From Alphaproteobacteria bacterium (GTDB lineage Bacteria > Pseudomonadota > Alphaproteobacteria > Micavibrionales > Micavibrionaceae): a stretch of 64,000 bases of DNA. The stretch spans positions 62,001 to 126,000 of the forward strand of contig JAGNLJ010000005.1 of the NCBI GenBank assembly GCA_017999645.1. Reading direction: 5' to 3'. The position numbers and the translations under genes are program-made. This document shows positions 8,898 through 17,149 of this stretch, piece by piece; position 1 is the stretch's first letter; the number at the start of each line of letters is the position of its first letter. The notes under the pieces were generated by a model, which did not search any database, had not been told where the DNA came from, and was given only the letters and a program-made list of their open reading frames with translations.

Positions 8898-9806
8898 ATG
8901 GCCCAGCCTCCTCTGAAACCCCTGCACGACCGCGACGGCTATATCTGGGTCGACGGCAAAATGGTGCCCTGGCGCGAGGCAAAGGTTCACATCCTCACCC
9001 ACTCGCTCCATTACGCAACGCAGGTCTTCGAGGGCGAGCGCGCCTATAACGGCAACATCTTCAAATCAAGGGAGCACGCCGAGCGCCTGCATAAATCCGC
9101 CGAACTCATTCACATGCAGATCCCCATTTCGATCGATGTCATCGAACAGGCCAAACGCGAAATTCTCGAAGCCAACAAGCTGAGCGGCGCCTACATCCGC
9201 CCCATGGCCTGGCGCGGCAGTGAATCCCTCGGCGTCGGCTTCAACGGCACATCCGTCCACGTCATGGTCGCCGCGTGGGATTGGGGCAGTTACTTCTCGC
9301 CTGAAATTCTTGAAAAAGGCATAGCGCTGAAAACTTCGCGCTGGAAAAAACCCGCGCCCGACGCCGCGCCCATCCACAGCAAGACAAGCTGCCATTACAA
9401 TCTCAGCACCATGGTGCGCGAGGAATCGATTTCCGCCGGTTACACCGATGGCCTGATGCATGATTTCGAAGGCTACATCGCCGAATGCACCGGCGCGAAT
9501 TTCTTTGCGATCAAGGATGGTGCGCTCATCACCCCGATCGCGGACCGTTTCCTGAACGGCCTCACAAGACAAACAGTTCTGCAAATCGCCCGCGACCTCG
9601 GCATCAAAACCGAAGAGCGCCGCATACGGCCCGAAGAACTCGGCAGCTTCGAGGAAATTTTTGTAACTGGCAGCGCCGCTGAAGTCACGGCTGTCGGCAA
9701 AATCGACACGCTTGAATACAAAGTCGGCCCCGTCACCCGCCGCCTGCGCGACGCCTACCGCGATCTCGTGAACTCCGCCGCGCCCAAGGCAAAAACAGCA
9801 GCGTAA
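8898..9806 (+). CDS. ilvE: Branched-chain amino acid aminotransferase
   Basis: A PLP-dependent fold-type IV transaminase of 302 residues that interconverts Leu/Ile/Val and their keto acids. Recognisable parts are SLHYATQVFEGERAY, the PLP-Lys region HSKTSCHY, the loop GYIAECTGANFFAIKDG, the LNGLTRQTV phosphate-site helix and VTGSAAEVTAVGKI near the end. The residues after the Lys differ from the enteric KAGGNY form, as in the alphaproteobacterial branch. It ends five bases before the direct repeat marking the left edge of the metal island. Before the insertion its stop was three bases from the stop of the convergent ychF. Confidence 0.92.
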   Translation: MAQPPLKPLHDRDGYIWVDGKMVPWREAKVHILTHSLHYATQVFEGERAYNGNIFKSREHAERLHKSAELIHMQIPISIDVIEQAKREILEANKLSGAYIRPMAWRGSESLGVGFNGTSVHVMVAAWDWGSYFSPEILEKGIALKTSRWKKPAPDAAPIHSKTSCHYNLSTMVREESISAGYTDGLMHDFEGYIAECTGANFFAIKDGALITPIADRFLNGLTRQTVLQIARDLGIKTEERRIRPEELGSFEEIFVTGSAAEVTAVGKIDTLEYKVGPVTRRLRDAYRDLVNSAAPKAKTAA

Positions 9807-9811
9807 TTCTT

Positions 9812-9827
9812 AGACGTTAAACCGGAA
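9812..9827. repeat. Left direct repeat (attL-like) of the metal-resistance island
   Basis: The 16-bp sequence AGACGTTAAACCGGAA is identical to 17155-17170. Read on the minus strand it encodes the ychF ending Phe-Arg-Phe-Asn-Val, and the bases at 9810-9812 then give a TAA stop. This copy therefore looks like the original 3' tip of ychF, displaced by an insertion. Bases after the repeat (9828 onward) belong to the island. Confidence 0.85.
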
Positions 9828-9923
9828 GTTGGAATCTAAGTAATTGATATTGAATAAATTATTTTAGACCTTGCCCCTTTTGTACCCGGTTTTGTGGTTG
9901 TTGGCCTCGACATGCTGGAAACG

Positions 9924-12254
9924 CTAAAGCGTCTTGGTTTTTAATCTTAAAGCATTGGCAATGACGCTAAAAGAACTTAACGCCATGGCGGCAGCGGCGA
10001 TGATCGGGCTTAAAAGCAATCCGAAAGCTGGATAGAGAACCCCGGCTGCGACAGGAACTCCGGCAGCATTGTAGATAAAGGCGAAGAACAGATTTTGCCG
10101 GATGTTGCTCATTACGGCTTGCGACAATCGGCGGGCTTTAACAATACCCATAAGGTCACCTTTTAGCAGCGTCACACCCGCACTCTCCATCGCTACGTCT
10201 GTACCTGTCCCCATCGCAATGCCTATTTCCGCAGCAGCTAAGGCAGGCGCGTCATTGGTGCCATCCCCGGCCATTGCCACGATGCGGCCTTCGCCTTGCA
10301 GCTTCTTTACGATCCTGCTTTTGTCTTCGGGCAAGATTTCGGCCTCGACTTCTGTAATGCCGAGTTTGCGGGCGACAGCTTCCGCCGTTATACGGTTATC
10401 GCCTGTGAGCATGACGATACGGATATTCATGGCTTTAAGTGCCTTAATGGCGTCCGGTGTAGTTTCTTTTATGGGATCGGCTATCGCCAGCAGACCCGCC
10501 GCTTTTCCGCTAATGGCAACAAAAATGACGGTTGCACCATCGCCGCGCAATTCATCGGCTTGCGCCGATAAAGGTTTAATATCAATTTTCAGATCATCCA
10601 TCAGTTTGATATTGCCGAGCGCAACAGGCTGACCGTCAACGGTGCCTACAACGCCTTTGCCTGTAGGTGAGTCAAAGTCCTGAGCCTTCGGGAATTTAAG
10701 ATTTTTCTCCTGCGCCGCCTTAACTATGGCATGAGCCAGCGGATGCTCACTGCCTTGTTCCAGCGCAGCAGCGAGAGTCAGAATTTGATCTTCGTTAAAT
10801 CCGTGCGCGGCGACTATTTGGACAACCTTTGGCTTGCCCTCGGTCAGCGTTCCCGTTTTATCAATGACCAGCGTATCGATCTTCTCCATGCGCTCCAGGG
10901 ATTCAGCATTTTTGATCAGAACTCCCGCTTGCGCCCCGCGTCCGACGCCGACCATAATCGACATGGGCGTGGCAAGGCCAAGGGCGCAAGGACAGGCGAT
11001 GATAAGAACACTAACCGCTGCGATAAGCGCATAGCTGAAGGCTGGCGAAGGGCCAAAGATCATCCATGCGACAAAAGCAATGACAGCGACAAGAATAACC
11101 GCAGGCACAAACCAGCCAGAAACCGTATCGGCAAGTCTTTGAATGGGGGCGCGGCTCCGTTGCGCTTCGGCAACCATGTGTACGATGCGGGACAGCATAG
11201 AGTCCTTACCGACAAGCCGTGCCTCCATGATAAAGCTGCCCGTCTGGTTCATCGTGCCGCCGATGACCTTACTGCCCGTTTCTTTGGTCACAGGCATGGA
11301 CTCACCTGTAATCATCGACTCATCAACCGCGCTGCGGCCTTCAGTGACAACGCCATCCACAGGCACCGTTTCGCCTGGACGGACGCGCAGGCGATCTCCG
11401 GCCTGTATATGCTCCAGTGAAACATCTTCTTCAGTTCCGTCCTCTTTAATGCGTCTTGCCGTTTTAGGAGAAAGATTTAAGAGCGCACGTATCGCACCGC
11501 CCGTCTTTTCCCGTGCCCTCAATTCAAGAACCTGCCCGAGCAGCACCAGCACCGTAATGACAGAAGCGGCCTCGAAATAAACAGGAACAGAGCCATCGCC
11601 TTGGCGGAAAACGGCAGGAAATAAGGAAGGCGCGGATGTCGCGATAACGCTGTAAAGCCACGCAACGCCCGTACCCAAGGCAATCAGCGTGAACATATTA
11701 AGGTTGCGGGTGACAAATGAGAACCATGCCCGCTGAAAGAACGGCCATCCTGCCCACAGGACAACAGGTGTTCCCAGCGCGAATTGCAGCCAGTTTGATG
11801 TTTGCGGCATAACAACGTGAAAATTGAGTACATGCGCTCCCATCTCCAGAAACAGGATTGGCAATGTCAGCAAAACCCCAATCCAGAACCGCCGAGTCAT
11901 ATCGATCAGCTCGTGATTTGTTGTTTCTTCAGCACTTGGCATTTCCGGCTCCAGGGCCATGCCGCAAATAGGGCATGACCCCGGCCCTTCCTGCCGGATT
12001 TGCGCATGCATGGGGCAGGTGTAAATTGTTCCCTTCACGACTGCCTCCTGTTCTTGCGGAGAAAGATATTTTTCCGGATCAGCCTTGAATTTTTTCAAGC
12101 AGTTCTCAGCACAAAAATAATAATCCTCTTTTTTGTAGTTGGTCGTATGTTTTACGGTTTCAGGATTGACCTTCATACCGCAGACAGGATCAGTCTGCAT
12201 ATCAGACGATATATGTCCGTTATGATAGTCAGCGTGATGTTCCTGTGTGCTCAT
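9924..12254 (-). CDS. copA: Copper-translocating P1B-type ATPase with YHS and metal-binding N-terminus
   Basis: A 776-residue heavy-metal exporter of the inner membrane. The N-terminus is His-rich, then has a YHS domain (about residues 19-65, DPVCGMKV and FCAENC) and a CPMH...CPICGM metal-binding domain (about 79-102), in place of the usual CxxC ferredoxin-like HMA domains. The core shows TGES (317-320), the intramembrane CPC (421-423), DKTGT with the phosphorylated Asp465, and a C-terminal pair of membrane segments with YNAAGVP and [12 protein letters not shown], typical of Cu(I) pumps. It is the last gene of the island operon. It should export Cu(I), or possibly Ag(I), to the periplasm where the multicopper oxidase acts. 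The same symbol is used for that unrelated oxidase. Confidence 0.95.
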   Translation of the reverse strand: MSTQEHHADYHNGHISSDMQTDPVCGMKVNPETVKHTTNYKKEDYYFCAENCLKKFKADPEKYLSPQEQEAVVKGTIYTCPMHAQIRQEGPGSCPICGMALEPEMPSAEETTNHELIDMTRRFWIGVLLTLPILFLEMGAHVLNFHVVMPQTSNWLQFALGTPVVLWAGWPFFQRAWFSFVTRNLNMFTLIALGTGVAWLYSVIATSAPSLFPAVFRQGDGSVPVYFEAASVITVLVLLGQVLELRAREKTGGAIRALLNLSPKTARRIKEDGTEEDVSLEHIQAGDRLRVRPGETVPVDGVVTEGRSAVDESMITGESMPVTKETGSKVIGGTMNQTGSFIMEARLVGKDSMLSRIVHMVAEAQRSRAPIQRLADTVSGWFVPAVILVAVIAFVAWMIFGPSPAFSYALIAAVSVLIIACPCALGLATPMSIMVGVGRGAQAGVLIKNAESLERMEKIDTLVIDKTGTLTEGKPKVVQIVAAHGFNEDQILTLAAALEQGSEHPLAHAIVKAAQEKNLKFPKAQDFDSPTGKGVVGTVDGQPVALGNIKLMDDLKIDIKPLSAQADELRGDGATVIFVAISGKAAGLLAIADPIKETTPDAIKALKAMNIRIVMLTGDNRITAEAVARKLGITEVEAEILPEDKSRIVKKLQGEGRIVAMAGDGTNDAPALAAAEIGIAMGTGTDVAMESAGVTLLKGDLMGIVKARRLSQAVMSNIRQNLFFAFIYNAAGVPVAAGVLYPAFGLLLSPIIAAAAMALSSFSVIANALRLKTKTL

Positions 12255-12263
12255 AATGCCTCT

Positions 12264-12605
12264 TTAAACGAATGTTTTGTATAGCCACACACTGCCCGCA
12301 TACAAACCAGCCATAGTGACGACCGAAACCGTCATGGCCAACGGAAATGCCAAGCCATGTTTCAGGAGCAAGGGCAATATCAGGAAAAATGCGAGCGATG
12401 GGAAAACCAGCCAGAATACGGAGTAAGACATTTCAATGATTTTGGCGCTGTCTTTGCTTTCGGCGTATATCCAAATGAAAGCCAAAATTGAAGTCAAAGG
12501 CAGCGATACCAGCAGCGATGCCCATAGGGGAAATCGCTGTGATACTTCCGAGACAGCAGCAACGATCAACGCCGTAAGAAGCGTTTTTAGAACGAAATGT
12601 CCCAT
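12264..12605 (-). CDS. DUF3147-type small membrane protein
   Basis: A 113-residue protein with four predicted membrane helices: 5-22, 27-46, 60-82 and 88-108 approximately. The sequence SEVSQRFPLWASLLVSLPLTS followed by IWIYAESKD fits the DUF3147 family, known from many proteobacteria but without an assigned role. It lies between the P-type ATPase gene (nine bases downstream) and the DUF2933 gene, and so probably belongs to the same metal-resistance transcript. It may assist transport, but nothing in the sequence shows this. Confidence 0.75.
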   Translation of the reverse strand: MGHFVLKTLLTALIVAAVSEVSQRFPLWASLLVSLPLTSILAFIWIYAESKDSAKIIEMSYSVFWLVFPSLAFFLILPLLLKHGLAFPLAMTVSVVTMAGLYAGSVWLYKTFV

Positions 12606-12646
12606 ACCAAGCCTCCATATTGCTTTATATTGGTACTGATTTAGAC

Positions 12647-12874
12647 CTAATTTTCTTTATCTCCATGATTACCATGCCTGTGCCCAAAAATATGCATCAG
12701 GGGGCAGGCCAGCAAAAATAGATATGGCAAGGCGACCGCTAAATGCTCAAGATGAACAGTCAGAAGGTAGTAGCTGACCCCGGCCAAAGCCAGGATCAGC
12801 GCAACGCCCTTCCATGAAAGTACGCAGGCCAGAAGACCCTTGTGTTCATGGGAACAGTTTTTATCGTGATGCAT
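12647..12874 (-). CDS. DUF2933-type small His-rich membrane protein
   Basis: A 75-residue protein. The start at 12874 follows a strong AAGGAGGA site. A His/Cys-rich N-terminus (MHHDKNCSHEHK) leads into two hydrophobic helices separated by HLEHLA, and the end is again His-rich (HIFGHRHGNHGD). The pattern YLFLLACPLMHIFGHR is that of DUF2933, small proteins often found with copper and silver resistance genes. The His clusters on both ends suggest metal contact, which is an inference. The frame extends further upstream but only through the end of the preceding gene. Confidence 0.72.
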   Translation of the reverse strand: MHHDKNCSHEHKGLLACVLSWKGVALILALAGVSYYLLTVHLEHLAVALPYLFLLACPLMHIFGHRHGNHGDKEN

Positions 12875-12884
12875 TATTTCCTCC

Positions 12885-13367
12885 TTAATGATGTTCTTCG
12901 TGATTCTCTGGTGGTTTAACTGGTGCGTTAGATTCTCCAGTCTTACCATCCATCATGTGATCCATGTTCATACCATCCATGTGCTCATGCTTCATTTCGG
13001 GCATAGGACCGCTGGCGTATTTGTGGAAATTTTCCTCGTTCTCGAAATAATACGTCATACCGTGCGGGTCTGCGCCGATAATGGCACTGGATTTATCAAC
13101 GGAGTTACCACTGACAGGATCAACGGCTGATCTTAGTGACGGATCGCCTTTCAATTTATCAGCACACATTGGGCAGCACCCGTAATACGTCTTGCCTTCG
13201 ACCTCTATAGAAATTTGCGGTTTATCGAAAACCTTGTTGTTCATCATGCAGACATATTGCGCTTCGACAGGCTTGAGCCAGCTATCAGCGTGCTCATGCC
13301 CGTTCTCGGCGGCCATTACGGGTACCGCGATAAACAACATCAATAAGGTCAGTAAAAGTTTTTTCAT
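12885..13367 (-). CDS. Periplasmic TRASH/YHS-like metal-binding protein
   Basis: A 160-residue secreted protein: a Sec signal peptide (residues 1-19, ending VMA-AE), then a domain with two Cys clusters, CMMNNKVF and YYGCCPMCADKLK, resembling the TRASH/YHS metal-binding fold. Next comes a stretch with DPHGMTYYFENEENFHKY, and last a Met/His-rich tail (MKHEHMDGMNMDHMM) of the kind that binds Cu(I)/Ag(I). A good AAAGGAGAAG site precedes the ATG. By content and location it is probably a periplasmic copper-binding or chaperone protein working with CopA/CopB. No enzyme motif is visible. Confidence 0.72.
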   Translation of the reverse strand: MKKLLLTLLMLFIAVPVMAAENGHEHADSWLKPVEAQYVCMMNNKVFDKPQISIEVEGKTYYGCCPMCADKLKGDPSLRSAVDPVSGNSVDKSSAIIGADPHGMTYYFENEENFHKYASGPMPEMKHEHMDGMNMDHMMDGKTGESNAPVKPPENHEEHH

Positions 13368-13437
13368 GGGTCTTCTCCTTTGTTAAGTTGTTTAATACTC
13401 AGATATTTTTGCAAAACACGGCTTGATATTAGTCAAA

Positions 13438-13980
13438 TTAGTGACCATGGGCACCGTGGTCATGGTGGTGTCCTCCTTGTTCTGGGTTGGGTACAATAAT
13501 CTCCGGTTCATGCGAATGTTGGATCAGTGCGTGCTTTCGCATATCCGGGGTTGATACAACTCCGATGCCATAACGGTAAACAACATCGCCGCCTTTATAG
13601 CCTGTTGTAAAAAGCAGTCCGGTTGCCATCAGCATGGTAAGAACAAAGAACGGGCTGACTGTCTTGGCCCCGCGCTGCTTCCAGAACGCGTACAGAGCCA
13701 GCATGACGAAAACGCTTGCCGTTCCGAAAGCCCAGTTGCGGTGATTGGTCATGGCAACGTGCGATACATCGTCATGAATGACCGTGTTATATGCGTATAG
13801 CCCAGCAAGCAGAGTACCAACGGTGATCGTCACACCAATCCAGAGATTCCATCGGGCGGCAGTCAAAAGGGCTTCCCTTTTTAAGAAAAAACCCATCACG
13901 TACAGCAACGTCGATATAGTGAGCAGCCCTATCGTGAAATGCACAAATAGAGGGTGCCAGTTGGGAATAATTTCAATCAT
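13438..13980 (-). CDS. DUF2231 family membrane protein
   Basis: A 180-residue integral membrane protein with about four helices. It opens with the DUF2231 hallmark PNWHPLFVHFTIGLL, in which the two His are conserved, and has TNHRNWAFGTASVF in the middle. The C-terminal 40 residues are hydrophilic and His-rich (HHHDHGAHGH), unusual for the family and similar to the tails of its neighbours. An AGGAGA site precedes the start. DUF2231 proteins are often found beside haem or metal proteins; the role here is unknown but probably tied to copper handling. Confidence 0.78.
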   Translation of the reverse strand: MIEIIPNWHPLFVHFTIGLLTISTLLYVMGFFLKREALLTAARWNLWIGVTITVGTLLAGLYAYNTVIHDDVSHVAMTNHRNWAFGTASVFVMLALYAFWKQRGAKTVSPFFVLTMLMATGLLFTTGYKGGDVVYRYGIGVVSTPDMRKHALIQHSHEPEIIVPNPEQGGHHHDHGAHGH

Positions 13981-13989
13981 GGTTTTCTC

Positions 13990-14715
13990 CTAAAACATAA
14001 AGCGGATGCCGACAGCGGCAATAAAATCGTCATTGTCTTCACCATTATCTTTGGCAATGGATGACGTTTCCCCGAATTTGCGCTCATAGCGTAGATCGAC
14101 ATAGGGCGCGAATTTACGGGTGATTTCATACCGGGTTTGCAGACCGATTTCGCCTTGCGTAAACCCTGCGCCGATTTCCTGTTCCTCCACATCCTGCGCG
14201 GATAAATTGATTTCCACATAGGGCTGAAAGATCAGACGCTGGGTTAGCAGGAGATCGTGTTCGCGTCGCAGCCTTGCGGTCACATCACCTTCATTACTGA
14301 GAAATAAATGCGCTTCGGTTTCAACGAAAAATGGCGCAAGCCCTTCAATGCCAAATACGGCATAGGATGTGGAATGAGGCTGCGTGTCGTGACGGATACC
14401 GGCCTGCAAGTCCCAGAACTCGGCAACATTCCGGCTGTATAAAGCCCAAAACTCGGCCTGTTCAGTTGTGCCATCCGAATTTTCACCCTCACTCTTAATC
14501 CAGAGTTTGTTTTCATCAGTGCCGATCCAGCCATCTAAGTCCCAGCTTGCGACCGGGCCGTCCTGTCCTGCACCATAATCGGTTTCCAGCCTGAAGGCAT
14601 GCCAGATTTCCGATCCGTGCTGGTGGTCCGCGGGATGTTGATTTTTATCCTGCGCGTATGCCGGGGATGAAACCGCTAGCAATAAAACTGCCGATGCGAA
14701 TGCTTTAATGTCCAT
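13990..14715 (-). CDS. copB: Copper resistance protein CopB (outer membrane)
   Basis: CopB/PcoB is an outer-membrane protein that binds copper and works with CopA. This 241-residue version has a signal peptide ending in AYA-Q, a short His-rich segment instead of the long Met-rich region of PcoB, and then beta-barrel strands: IWHAFRLETDYG, ASWDLDGWIGTDENKLW, WDLQAGIRHD, and the ending AAVGIRFMF with a C-terminal Phe. The start at 14715 follows an AAGGAG site and lies within the last codons of copA (11-base overlap), so the two are translationally coupled. Confidence 0.9.
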   Translation of the reverse strand: MDIKAFASAVLLLAVSSPAYAQDKNQHPADHQHGSEIWHAFRLETDYGAGQDGPVASWDLDGWIGTDENKLWIKSEGENSDGTTEQAEFWALYSRNVAEFWDLQAGIRHDTQPHSTSYAVFGIEGLAPFFVETEAHLFLSNEGDVTARLRREHDLLLTQRLIFQPYVEINLSAQDVEEQEIGAGFTQGEIGLQTRYEITRKFAPYVDLRYERKFGETSSIAKDNGEDNDDFIAAVGIRFMF

Positions 14716-16483
14716 GATGCTGTTCTCCTTCATTCGCGGGCTTGTCACCCGAATGATCCATTTTCGAGTGATCCATGGCAGGCATATCGTGGCCCATCTT
14801 GGAGTGATCCATTGTTGAATGATCGACAACTGGTTTTTCCTGTTTTGCGGGCATCTTGTGTCCTGCATGGGGATCAGATTTTTTGACAGGCGGCACGGCG
14901 GAAGGATCGAGTTTTGCCACAATCACCTTGTTCATCATGCCCGCCATCATGTGATACAGCAGGTGACAATGAAACGCCCATTCTCCCGCTTCATCGGCGG
15001 TCAGCAGCACGGAATAGGATTGCCCCGGTGGCACGATAACCGTGTGCTTGTTCGGCAGCTTTTCGGCGGGCTGGCCGTTGTCTAGCTGGACGAACATACC
15101 GTGCAGGTGCATCGGGTGCGCCATCATCGTGTCGTTGACGAATTTCAGGCGCACACGCTCCCCGTAATTGAGATTAATCGGCCCGGAGTCAGCATATTTC
15201 TTGCCGTTGATCGTCCAGATATAACGCTCCATGTTACCGCCGAGCCGTACCAGAATTTCTCTCTCTGGCTGGCGCGTGTCTTTCTGGATGCCGAGATACC
15301 GAAGATCGGCGTAAGACAATGCCTTGTCGCCGGGCAGCGTCCCCGCTTTCGCCCAGCCGCTTCGCATGTCCTCCATCATCTGTTCCATTTCCTCCGGGCT
15401 CATCTTGCTGTGATCCATGCCGCTCATATCATGCGCCATGCCCATGTCGGCCATCGTCAGCAGAGCGCGTGGTCTGGCCTCTGGTATATCGCCCTTCATG
15501 CCTTCACGCGGAGCCAGCGTCCCCAGCGCAAAGCCCGTGCGGTCAATCGGCTCGGCGGCAATCGTGTAAGCCTTATCGTCTTTGGGTGTGACAATCACAT
15601 CATAGGTTTCGGCAACGCCGAAGCGGAACTCATCCACCGGCACAGGCTCGACATACTGCCCGTCTGCAGAAACAACCTGCATTTTCAGGCCCGGTATCCG
15701 CACATCATAAAACGACATGGCCGAGGCGTTAATAAAGCGCAGGCGCACCCGTTCACCGGGTTTGAAAATCCCCGTCCAGTTTTGCTCCGGCGTTTTACCG
15801 TTCGTCAGGAAGGTATAGCCCGTAACATCCGACAAATCCGTGGGCAGCATCCGCATCTCACCCCACATCTTCGCGTTCTTCCACGCCTTGCCAAAACCAT
15901 CTTCCTTTGCATCGGCAAAGAAATCGCCAACCGTGCGGCGAGCATACTGGTAATAATCCGATGACATTTTGAGGTTGGCCATGATGCTGCCGGATTCTTC
16001 GTCCGTGAAATCCGAAAGCAGCACAACGTAATCGCGGTCAGCCTGTACCGGGTCTTTGCCCTTGGGCGCAATCACGATGGAGCCATAATGCCCGTCCTGC
16101 TCTTGTCCCATGCTGTGTGCATGATACCAGTAGGTTCCCGCCTGCCTGATTTTGAAATGGTAGGCAAAGGTTTCACCGGGCCTGATGCCGGGGAAGCCGT
16201 TAAATCCCGGAACACCGTCCATTTCGCCTGGGAGCAGCAAGCCATGCCAGTGAACAGACGTATCCTCGTGCATTTTATTCGTGACATGGATCGTAACTTC
16301 TTCGCCTTCCTGAAAGCGTAGTGTCGGGCCGGGTATCGTACCGTTGACGGTGATTTTTTTGACGCTGTTGCCCGTGATATTCACGGGTTCGCGGGCAATA
16401 GTCAGGCTATATTCTTCGGCCTGTGCCTGAAATGGCATGAACAGGAGCCAAAGCCCGGAAAGAATAAGAATGGTGTATTTCAT
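14705..16483 (-). CDS. copA: Copper resistance multicopper oxidase CopA
   Basis: A 592-residue periplasmic multicopper oxidase that should oxidise Cu(I) to Cu(II). All four copper-binding blocks are visible: HWHG (78-81), YHAHS (about 120-124), HPMHLHGM, and HCHLLYHMMAGM near the C-terminus. Between them lie Met-rich stretches (DMSGMDHSKM and repeated MDHSKM in the tail) typical of CopA/PcoA. The signal peptide looks like a Sec type, with no twin-arginine motif, whereas most CopA proteins carry a Tat signal. It is the second gene of the operon, overlapping copB. It shares a symbol, not homology, with the P-type ATPase downstream. Confidence 0.94.
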   Translation of the reverse strand: MKYTILILSGLWLLFMPFQAQAEEYSLTIAREPVNITGNSVKKITVNGTIPGPTLRFQEGEEVTIHVTNKMHEDTSVHWHGLLLPGEMDGVPGFNGFPGIRPGETFAYHFKIRQAGTYWYHAHSMGQEQDGHYGSIVIAPKGKDPVQADRDYVVLLSDFTDEESGSIMANLKMSSDYYQYARRTVGDFFADAKEDGFGKAWKNAKMWGEMRMLPTDLSDVTGYTFLTNGKTPEQNWTGIFKPGERVRLRFINASAMSFYDVRIPGLKMQVVSADGQYVEPVPVDEFRFGVAETYDVIVTPKDDKAYTIAAEPIDRTGFALGTLAPREGMKGDIPEARPRALLTMADMGMAHDMSGMDHSKMSPEEMEQMMEDMRSGWAKAGTLPGDKALSYADLRYLGIQKDTRQPEREILVRLGGNMERYIWTINGKKYADSGPINLNYGERVRLKFVNDTMMAHPMHLHGMFVQLDNGQPAEKLPNKHTVIVPPGQSYSVLLTADEAGEWAFHCHLLYHMMAGMMNKVIVAKLDPSAVPPVKKSDPHAGHKMPAKQEKPVVDHSTMDHSKMGHDMPAMDHSKMDHSGDKPANEGEQHHGH

Positions 16484-16537
16484 AGATCAGAGTCCTCATA
16501 TAAAAATTTCTGCGCAGAACAAGCCTGTGCAGAAATC

Positions 16538-16933
16538 CTATATGCGGAGTCTCTGGGTGGTAAGGAGGATGGAAGGTTGTGCTTGCGATAGCGCGGGCCA
16601 GTCAGGAGGCGGGCCGCGAATACTGCCTGCATCTGTATGGAAAAGATTATTTAAAGCGGATGCATCAGTGAGAACATAAACAAGTGGATTGCTTTTCAGG
16701 TCAGGCTTTTCAAAGCTGGCTGTATCGGCCTTCTGCATATCCACGCCCGCACAGTCAGACATAAAGGTAGGTTCATTAGACTTGCCTTCTTTCTTCTCAC
16801 CATGGTGATTGGCACAGGGTACTTCCGCTTTGGCGGCCAAGGCTTCATCCGTGCATATCGGCATGGCGCACACCAGCGAGGGCGTGAGTATTACAACCAT
16901 CAGGAAACCGAGAAGAAGCTGTCTCATAATCAT
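16538..16933 (-). CDS. Small secreted protein of unknown function, first gene of the metal operon
   Basis: A 131-residue product with a clear signal peptide (hydrophobic core LLLGFLMVVILTPSLVCA, likely cleaved after Ala). The mature part has four Cys (MPICTD, VPCANHHG, SDCAGVD) and a His pair, which could bind metal. No domain is recognised. Two in-frame ATGs (16933 and 16927) lie at the start; the first is used here. It stands 54 bases upstream of copA on the same strand and is probably the first gene of the island transcript. The region upstream (16934-17018) should contain the promoter. Confidence 0.6.
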   Translation of the reverse strand: MIMRQLLLGFLMVVILTPSLVCAMPICTDEALAAKAEVPCANHHGEKKEGKSNEPTFMSDCAGVDMQKADTASFEKPDLKSNPLVYVLTDASALNNLFHTDAGSIRGPPPDWPALSQAQPSILLTTQRLRI

Positions 16934-16946
16934 CTATATAGCACCA

Positions 16947-16960
16947 TACAGGGCATTGTA
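16947..16960. promoter_or_regulatory. Possible operator: TACA-N6-TGTA inverted repeat upstream of the metal operon
   Basis: TACAGGGCATTGTA lies 14 bases upstream of the first start codon of the metal operon and has 4-bp inverted ends. It is in the right place for a regulator site, but the arms are short and it could be chance. No regulator gene is present on the island. Confidence 0.25.
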
Positions 16961-17018
16961 CCCAGCGTTCAATCTCAATCTAGCAACTGCATGAAAATGA
17001 AGTAAAAACTGTCAGCGC

Positions 17019-17035
17019 ACGTTAAACCGGGAGTT
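17019..17035. repeat. Internal third copy of the island repeat
   Basis: ACGTTAAACCGGGAGTT matches 9814-9830 (ACGTTAAACCGGAAGTT) at 16 of 17 positions. The following bases of both copies are also alike (an AT-rich stretch ending ATTATTTTAGACC versus ATTTATTTAGAAACC). This suggests it was the right end of one element, with the 120 bases to 17155 being the remnant of another. The gene-free stretch 16934-17149 holds this repeat and nothing else I can identify. Confidence 0.6.
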
Positions 17036-17149
17036 ATAAACAACTAACTACCTAACTAACTAATTTATTTAGAAACCGCTTACTTCACAGCAGCGAGCCC
17101 TGCGCTATAAAGTCATTCTACATTAAGGATGCCGTCTCAACGCTTTTGG

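Noticed and set aside
9828-9923. Possible integrase fragment or att-associated gene at the left end of the island
   Set aside because: The 96 bases have no open frame of useful length and no homology that I can recognise; only the AT-rich arm is notable.
17031-17149. Possible small RNA or gene between the island and ychF
   Set aside because: A run of repeated CTAACTAAC-like bases is seen, but there is no clear promoter, stem or frame; treated as remnant of an integrated element.
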